From NCBI RefSeq assembly GCF_030272615.1, contig NC_081408.1:197930841-197994840 (forward strand): a stretch of 64,000 nt of DNA, in the 5' to 3' direction. The position numbers and the translations under genes are program-made. The DNA is from Cryptomeria japonica. Taxonomy: Eukaryota > Streptophyta > Pinopsida > Cupressales > Cupressaceae. Position 1 is the first letter of the stretch. Each line of letters opens with the position of its first letter. Shown piece after piece: positions 57,259 to 64,000 of this stretch. The notes under the pieces were generated by a model. It saw only the letters and a list, made by a program, of their open reading frames with translations, was not told the origin of the DNA and did not search any database.

Positions 57259-57645
57259 GATGACAGACAGAAAGATAATCATTACAGAGGACACCGAGAC
57301 TTCAGGAGAAGAGATAAAAAGACATGCCTAATAGCTGATGAAGAATCTAATGATGATAAATCAGATGAAACTGATACAGAGGAAGTTGTTTATGTGGCTA
57401 TCAAAGATGGATCAAATGAAGAAAGGTCTGAAGAAAAATCTTTAATATCTCATATAAATACTAATAATTCTTGGATCATAGATAGTGGTTGCTCACATCA
57501 CATGACAGGTGATAAAAACAAGTTTATTAAATTAGATGATTATGATGGAGGCTATGTAATATTTGGTACTAATGCACCATGTCCAGTAAGAGGTAAAGGA
57601 TCGATAACACTTCTTGACAATGCTAAATGTAATGATGTTTATTAG
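57259..57645 (+). pseudogene. Copia-E protease
   Basis: Same frame as gag after one stop. An acidic linker leads to SWIIDSGCSHHMTGDKNKF, with the catalytic D-S-G intact (near 57480), then GGYVIFGTNAPCPVRGKG. A TAG closes it at 57645. It would cleave the polyprotein. Confidence 0.9.
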
Positions 57646-58950
57646 GTTGAAGGTTTGAAATACAATTTGTTGAGTGTAGCATAGCTAAACAACACAGGTT
57701 ACCGATTAGAGTTTGAAAAAGGAATTGTCAAAGTTCATGACAAGCATGAAAAGTTAGCTGCTACCGGGACACAAACAAGAGGTAATACATTTCATCATGA
57801 ATCAACTCGTAATAAATGTATATATGCAAGGATAGATGATGCCTGGTTATGGCATAAAAGGTTTTGTCATGTTAATTATGATAATCTGATCAAAATAAGT
57901 AAGAAGCACCGAGTAAGAGGTCTACCGAGTCTTGAAAAACCCGAGAATGCTATGTGCCGAGGATGCCAGATGGGTAAGATGACAAGATCAATCTTTACAA
58001 GTAAGTCCTACACTTCTAAGGGAATTTTAGATCTTGTGCATACTGATCTTTGTGGTCCTATGAAAGTTCAAAGTTCTTATGGTGATAAATATTTCATATT
58101 ATTTGTGAATGATTACTCAAGGATGATGTCAGTAATGTTTTTAAAAGAAAAATTAGAAGCTTTTCAAATGTTTAAATGGTACAAGGCTAGAGTTGAAAAT
58201 GAAATAGAAAGACAACTGAAATTTCTTAGATCAAATAGAGGAGGAGAGTTTACTTTTGATGAGGTCAACTTATTTTGCAATGATCATGGTATAAAAAGAC
58301 AAGTCTCTGCACCGAGAACTCCACAGCAGAATGGGATAGTTGAGATAAGGAACAAATCTATTGTGGATTGTGCCAGAAACTTGATGATTGAAAAGAAAGT
58401 TCCACAAACATTTTGGAGAGAAGCAATAAGCACAACAATTTACACCCTGAATTGAGTACAACTAAAGAAAGGAACTTTGAAGACAACTTATGAAATTTGG
58501 TATGACAAGAAACCTAATGTAAGTTATTTTAATATCTTTGGGAGTAGATGCGATGTTCACAAAGATGATAGAAATGGTAAGTTTGATCAGAAAAGTGAAG
58601 AAGGAACATTTCTAGGTTAATCTTCTAGAAGCAAAGCATTTAAATGTCTGATCAAATCATCTAACAAAATAGTCGAAAGTGCAAATGTGAAAATTGATGA
58701 ATTTGCAAAAAGAAATGATGAAGGAAACTCCAAAGAACCAGAAGATTATGAAGGATTTGTCTATGTTCAACTGAGAAGTCCTACCGAGAAGACTGCTAAA
58801 GAAAATGAAGAGAATATCTAGCTACCGAGTGATGAAGAAGATCATACAGAGCCCACCGAGCCTGTATTAGCCAAGTATGTCAGAAGGAATCATGCACCAA
58901 GTCAGATTATAAGAGATAAGAATGATCCAGTGATGACAAGGAACAAACTA
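57646..58950 (+). pseudogene. Copia-E integrase
   Basis: In the gag frame. Zinc region WLWHKRFCHVNYDN and MCRGCQMGKM (57840-57980). Core: DLVHTDLCGP with the first Asp, FLRSNRGGEF where the usual second Asp is Asn, and QNGIVEIRNKSI with the Glu. The longest open stretch is 57952-58455 (167 codons). After a stop come the C-terminal motifs TTYEIWYDKKPNVSYFNIFGS and a linker with TEPTEPVLAKYVRRNHAPSQ. Stops at 58456, 58620 and about 58820. It would integrate the element, but the Asp change makes this copy doubtful even apart from the stops. Confidence 0.9.
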
Positions 58951-58979
58951 AGATAGAACACGTCTAATATCTGAATTTG

Positions 58980-60164
58980 AACCGAGAATAGTGAAAGAGG
59001 AATTTAATAGTGAAGGTTGGATAAATGCCATGACAAAAGAGATTGATCAAATCAAGAAGAATGACACATGGACACTGGTCCCAACACCGAAGGATAGAAA
59101 TGTAATCGGTACAAAGTGGATCTTCAGAAACAAAGCTAAATGAAAAAGGTGAAGTCATTCGGAATAAAGCAAGACTAGTTTGCAAAGGTTATGCCCAAGA
59201 AGAAGGAATTGATTATGGTGAGACTTTTGCACTTGTGGCAAGACTTGAAGGAGTAAGAACATTGTTGGCATATGCTGCTTACAAGAATTTCAAGGTATAT
59301 CAAATGGATGTCAAATCTGCATTTCTGAATGATATATTAGAAGAAGAAGTTTTCATTGAACAACCTGAAGGATTTGTTGAAGGAGAAAATAATGATCAGG
59401 TATGTAAATTGAACAAAGCTTTATATGGTTTGAAACAAGCACCTAGAGCATGGTATGCGAGATTGCACTCATATTTGATCAAAATTGGTTTTATAAGAAC
59501 AAGTGAAAACAACACTATGTACATGAAGAATGATGAAAATGGAATACTGATCTCAACCATATTTGTTGATGATATTATCTTTAGTGAAAATGACTCTCTA
59601 TGCAAGAAATTTGGAAATGAAATGACTAAAGAATTTGAGATGTCATTAATCAGTGAGATAAAATATTTTATAGGTCTGCAGATACTGCAAATGAAAGATG
59701 AAATTTTCATTACCCAATCCACATACATAAAGGAAATCTTGAAGAAATTTGGAATGGAGGATTCAAAACAAGTAAGTACTCCTATGACTACCAACTATAA
59801 ACTATCAAAGAATGATGAATCTGCTTCTATTGATGAGACACTTTATCGATCTATGAGTGGAAAGTTGCAATATGTTGTTCACAGCAGGCCAGATATAGAA
59901 CATGCAGTAGGTATTGTTGCAAGATTTTCTATAGATCCTAAGGAAACACACATGACGACAATCAAAAGAATTTTTAGATACTTAAAAGGCACTAAAGATT
60001 ATGGCTTAGTATATCGGAAAGGAAATGTTTTTAATTTAAAAGTTTATACTGATGTTGATTGGGCAGGCAACATTGATGACAGGAAAAGCACAAGTGGAGG
60101 AGCTTTCTTTTTAGGAGAAAGAATAGTGAGTTGGCTTAGCAAGAAACAAGGATGTGTTTCTTAG
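58980..60164 (+). pseudogene. Copia-E reverse transcriptase
   Basis: Begins NSEGWINAMTKEIDQIKKNDTW and NVIGTKWIF in the gag frame. A shift near 59145 moves it to the frame of the 309-codon piece 59235-60164. Motifs there: [13 protein letters not shown] (first Asp), [30 protein letters not shown] (Asp pair), [21 protein letters not shown] and [11 protein letters not shown], then the RNase H start [20 protein letters not shown] stop lies at 60164 after KQGCVS. Confidence 0.94.
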
Positions 60165-60515
60165 TCAACAGTAGAAGCTAAATATGTTGCTATAGCACTG
60201 AATTGCACCAATATAGCATGGATCAAACAACTATTGGAAGGTATAAATGAGTAAGTTATCGAGCCAGTAACTATATTCTGTGATAACACTAGTGCCATTA
60301 ACATTTCAAAGAATCTTGTTATGCACTCTAAGAAAAAGCACATCTCTATCAAATACCATTATCTTAGAGAAGAAGTTCAAGAGAAGAAAGTGGTTTTTGA
60401 GTATGTTAGCACAAAGGAACAAATTGCAGATATCTGCACCAAGCCACTGCCAAAGGACACTTTTGAGTATCTCAGAAGTCAGTTAGGGGTCCTACCCCTA
60501 TCTTCCATTCACTAA
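60165..60515 (+). pseudogene. Copia-E RNase H C-terminal part
   Basis: Same frame as RT after TAG. STVEAKYVAIALNCTNIAW (Glu), one more stop, then FCDNTSAINISKNLVMHS (Asp), ISIKYHYLREEVQEKKVVF and QIADICTKPLPKDTFEYLRS. Natural stop at 60515. The block matches Copia-1 386-679 and Copia-F 63622-63951. Confidence 0.92.
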
Positions 60516-60929
60516 CCGAGTTCGGTGAAAGCATCAATTAGATGACTCTATAGAATATCTTTTAGGAGTTGATGTTGAATTACACACTTTAGGAGGTTTT
60601 CTAAAGGTGTGTAGGAAACAATAAATAGGGAATAGGAATTGAAGACAAAATGCTCTGACCGAGACTGAATTGATACATTATAGTGTGGAATTCACTTCTC
60701 AGAGGAAGAAATTATGTTTTTAGTTCTTTTCATTTTTGGCATTGTTGTCAAAGGGGGAGAAGACTAATGTATAGGGGAGAAGTCTACTGACTGAAGGAGA
60801 AGACTACATTTCAGAACCGGGGAGAAGACTAATGACAGAGGGAGAGCATTTCAGAATTTCACAGCAATCTGAATCCGAATCAATAAAGTCAAATCAATTG
60901 GTTTTGCCATCAATGCCAAAGGGGGAGAT
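60516..60929 (+). other. Copia-E 3' untranslated region with several purine tracts and the PPT
   Basis: After RNase H there is non-coding DNA with purine runs at about 60751-60762, 60773-60780, 60802-60808, 60821-60830 and the PPT AAAGGGGGAGA at 60918-60928 next to the LTR. Arms AATGCCAA (60912-60919) and TTGGCATT (60932-60939) bracket the PPT. Confidence 0.85.
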
Positions 60930-62441
60930 TGTTGGCATTATAACAGACAAGAAAAAGGTTGGCATTCCAATTACAATGAGAGATTGTTGGCATTTCAATA
61001 AGGATATTGAGAAGGTTGTTGATGACTATGGATATAACTTATTAAGGATGATTACTGTCTTAATATTATTATTTTGTCATTGATGTCAAGAAATTGATTT
61101 TCTAATTCAGTATGATGTTGCCATATCTTAAGAAGTATGATTTGATGAGTATAAAGATGTCGGTAAAAGACACAGAAAGAATATGATGAATAAGGGGATA
61201 AGTTATTCAATGGGCAACTGTTACAGGGTTAGACAATGATGAGATCATGATGTTTAGATTGTTTTGATATCCTACATATGCTATTGTTTGAAAGGTTAAT
61301 ACTATACTATGTTACCGAGCAAAGAACCTAGTCGGTAAACCCTAAGGTTATCGCTATCGGTTAATGAAGGCAGAATGTCTACTTAGTGAAGTTTAGTATT
61401 TATCGAGTTACAACCGAGCTATAATAGAATGCATTAAATGTTTACATGTGATATTTAATGAAGGAAGCTGATGAGCTGGAGAAGATTAAATGATTGGTAA
61501 GCCGTGTATGAATATTGTTAAAGAATCTATGGTAAAGAAAGATCGACAAGAAGATCTACAACTCAGATTGAACCACAATACCCTAACACAAGTTCCAAGG
61601 TGAAAATGCAAGTTCCAAGGTGGGGTAAAATGTTTTTAGATTGAAGGATACATTGAACCTGGACAAGATTGAAGATCTGATGGCTATGATTGATCATGGG
61701 AAATGTGATCAAGGAGATTAAGCGGTTGGAAGATTATTTATAAATAAGAAATTGTTGATAAACAATGTATGTGGGCAAATGTATGCATAAGGATGCTACA
61801 TAGTGATTACCGAGCATAGAAGCTTGAATACCTGTTTTGATAACAGAGTATAGAACCCAACAAAGGGACAAGATAAGTCCTATGAATTGATTGTATTGAG
61901 CAAATAAGAATCTGCTTCAACATTTTTAGATGTGAAGTTGTAGACATATTTTTATTACTGTTATTTTGAGAAGTAGCAGAAAATCTCTTAAATGAGTGGA
62001 CTTAACAGTCTTATTTGTAAAATCCTCTAGCAAGGCGACATTCTTATTGAGTGTTTGAAATCCTTTAACAAGGTCACTTCTAATAAGGTGAAGATCCTAA
62101 CAGATCTAAGGGGAATCCCTTAACCGGGTCACATCTAGCAATGTGTTTGTAATCTTTAACAGGATTTGCTTTTAACCAAGCATACTCTAGAAGAGTATAT
62201 TTCTTAGTGGGTCCGAAATCCCACAATGGTTTTTCCCTATTTGGGTTTCCACATTAAATCTGGTGTTATATGTTTGTTATCTTATCTATTTATGGGTCTA
62301 CATGCATTACTGTTTTTCTAATAAGGTTACCGAGGTTGAATCTATTGTTTTTATTGAAGATTAAGTTTGAATGATTCACCCCCCCCTTTCATATTGTTAG
62401 CTTGGCATCTGTACTAATCATATTTAGTATCAGAACTATTA
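60930..62441 (+). repeat. 3' LTR of Copia-E
   Basis: 1512 bp; ends ACTATTA, so the terminal CA is TA. A second TGTTGGCATT lies at 60985. Confidence 0.94.
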
Positions 62442-62446
62442 GGGAT

Positions 62447-63342
62447 GGCTATATACCCTATTAGAGCTTGAAACCATATTAGAGGTTACCTCGCTAGATG
62501 ATTTGAAGAATTCAATGATCTTGTGTCACCTAGTTAAAGGTTTTACAATAAGCCTGTTAAAGCTACTCGGTAAAGGGATTTTCCAACTGTTGAAATGATT
62601 AGAAGACAACAGATAAAAATTCTGATCTGATAACAGCACTACATGCCAAGGCAGATCCTTTTCATTTCCTCTACTCTGCAATCACACTCTGCATTTTTCC
62701 TCTTTTTGGTCTGGCAAGTATCTCATCAGTCAGATACACACACAACTTTTGCCAACAACTTTACAATAGCAAACATCATCGACCTTATAGACAAAATTTA
62801 GGTCAGTAGCATAAACCCTAAACCCTAAGCATCTTAGGTTTACAACACAGGCAGTCCAATCTTGACCATCCAAACACATTGCATAGAGTATTACAATTTC
62901 AAATAGATCACAAGACAATCTACATTGTTCATTCATCACCACACATATAAATCAATAACTCATCACGCTTTCTTCTCATACCACCAAGAAGAATGATCAT
63001 TCGCGAGGTAGACTCCAAATGCAAACAATCTTCTCATGTAAGATCCTCAAGGAAATCCTTCATGCACACAAAGCTAACGTGGCACCTCGATCTAATTCAA
63101 ATCTCTTAGCTAACTCATCATAGAGTATCATTGTTTGCATCACACAAGCGATATTGCCAAACCAATAACCTTAGAGCTGAGACTGCCAACCGGTAGTCAC
63201 ACTTAGTGAAACCCTGACACCGGTTCACTGCATCTCTTCCTACCTCTTCATATCAGTTCACTTGAACTTATTGACATCAATGAAAACATACATTATCATC
63301 ATATCAACATGTTGGTTCATCATATGCCAATGATATCCAACA
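62447..63342 (-). repeat. Copia-F 3' LTR, right piece
   Basis: Resumes after the GGGAT TSD and ends ATATCCAACA at 63342, next to the PPT. No gene. Confidence 0.85.
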
Positions 63343-63366
63343 ATCTCCCCCTTTGGCATTGATGGC
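63343..63366 (-). other. PPT of Copia-F
   Basis: The minus strand reads AAAGGGGGAGAT directly before the LTR start TGTTGGATATC. A second similar tract faces the same way at about 63478-63490. Confidence 0.85.
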
Positions 63367-63621
63367 AATACTTAGTGTAGCATTGCAACTGTAGACATCA
63401 TAGACCCGTGTATCTTCATCATTAGATATCTTCTCCTCCATACATCAGATATCTTCTACCCCATACATCAGATATCTTCTCCCCTTTGACAACAATGCCA
63501 AAGTGGAGGCACAAGCTTCCAAAATCTACTATGTTGCCCCTACTAAGGAGTAGCATCCTTCAACACATAAATACTGAAGGATTTGTCACTATAGTACTTG
63601 TTTGATGCATAGCACACAACT

Positions 63622-63951
63622 TTAATTGATTTCATGAAGGGGTAGAACCCCTAATTCACCTCTCAAATAAGTAAATGTAGTCTTCGGTAAGAGCTTAGTA
63701 AATATGTCTGCTAGCTGCTCCTTACTGGAAATATGTTGTAGTACAACCTCCTTATTCTGAACTTTCTCTCTCAAGAAGTGATATTTAAGCTCAATGTGCT
63801 TAGTTATAGCATGCAATACCAGATTCTTGGAAATATTTATTGCACTTGTGTTATCACAAAATATATTCACCAGTTCAGATATAGGAGCTTTGAAACCTTC
63901 CAATACATGCTTCATCCAAATTGATTGAGTGCAGTTCATAAATGTTGTCAC
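63622..63951 (-). pseudogene. Copia-F RNase H C-terminal part
   Basis: 109 open codons at the window edge: MKHVLEGFKAPISELV, FCDNTSAINISKNLVLHA (catalytic Asp), IELKYHFLREKVQ, QLADIFTKLLPKTTFTYLRG and a natural stop after LHEIN. Upstream, 63952-64000 continues RNase H (SKAEAEYVTTF-like, partial) beyond the window. This copy is less damaged than Copia-1 at the same place. It would remove the RNA strand during reverse transcription. Confidence 0.9.
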
Positions 63952-64000
63952 ATATTCTGCTTCAGCTTTAGATTGGAAAATACAACTCTTCTTCTTACTT

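Larger units (their letters stand above)
54732..62441 (+). mobile_element. Copia-E, complete Ty1/copia element, TSD GGGAT
   Basis: 7.7 kb: 5' LTR 54732-56266, PBS 56269-56280, gag, protease, integrase, RT, RNase H, purine tracts, 3' LTR 60930-62441, flanked by GGGAT (54727-54731 and 62442-62446). The LTRs differ by a 23-bp duplication and scattered substitutions. Coding parts have several stops and one frame change between integrase and RT. It is the youngest-looking copia here. Confidence 0.96.
51983..64000 (-). mobile_element. Copia-F, Ty1/copia element entering from the right edge; its 3' LTR holds G and Copia-E
   Basis: Minus strand: RNase H end (63951-63622), 3' untranslated region, PPT (about 63366-63343) and 3' LTR from 63342 down to about 51983. 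Without G, Copia-E and one TSD each, the LTR is about 1.42 kb, close to that of Copia-1. The 5' part lies beyond the window. The exact left end is uncertain by about 10 bases (TGATGAATAATG at 51983 or TGATGAACAACA at 51993). Confidence 0.85.

Overview
The window is a stack of nested long terminal repeat (LTR) retrotransposons from a plant nuclear genome. The evidence is tRNA-Met type primer sites (TGGTATCAGAGC), Ty1/copia proteins, a Ty3/gypsy chromovirus with a chromodomain, Tat-type gypsy elements with a second RNase H, and long AT microsatellites. I see no host gene, no tRNA or rRNA, no CRISPR array and nothing bacterial. The density of old, nested, stop-ridden elements suggests a large repeat-rich plant genome, possibly a gymnosperm; the species is an inference I cannot settle. 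Element names below are labels for this window only.

Layout. The oldest layer is Tat-H (+), a Ty3/gypsy Tat-type element whose pieces lie at about 13.9-15.3 kb (gag), 40.0-41.55 kb (protease and G-patch-like segment) and 48.4-51.6 kb (RT, RNase H, second RNase H, integrase, 3' repeats). Copia-1 (-) occupies 1-13807, and its 5' LTR is split by Chromo-B (-, 4733-12578, TSD TATAG). Tat-H gag is cut at 15313 by D, an LTR-like unit of 4.3 kb with no second copy (15314-39983, TSD GAAAA). D is in turn cut by Mega-A (-, 18634-38966, TSD CTAGG), a gypsy element with 6.5-kb LTRs that each carry a long ORF. C (-, 41554-48412) is a pol-less relative of Mega-A; a deletion at its left side also removed part of Tat-H RT. 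At the right, Copia-F (-) enters from beyond the window. Its 3' LTR (51983-63342) carries two insertions: G (52249-54471, TSD AATAC), a small copia-like element with both ends formed by the same LTR end, and Copia-E (+, 54732-62441, TSD GGGAT).

Function. Each element is the usual set: gag (particle), protease, integrase and RT/RNase H, between LTRs that supply promoter and polyadenylation signals, with a primer binding site (PBS) and polypurine tract (PPT) for the two DNA strands. All elements carry stops, frameshifts or altered catalytic residues, so none looks autonomous now. Least decayed are Chromo-B PR-RT (703 codons open) and Mega-A, whose whole polyprotein remains in a single frame broken only by stop codons.

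Most worth a second look: (1) the giant ORF-bearing LTRs of Mega-A; (2) its second RNase H lying before RT, while Tat-H has it after RT in the usual place; (3) G, which looks like an integration product with two U5 ends; (4) a regularly spaced hairpin array in D; (5) 279-bp G-box and hairpin repeats in the Mega-A LTRs; (6) inward-facing PBS-like motifs at both inner LTR borders of Mega-A and C.
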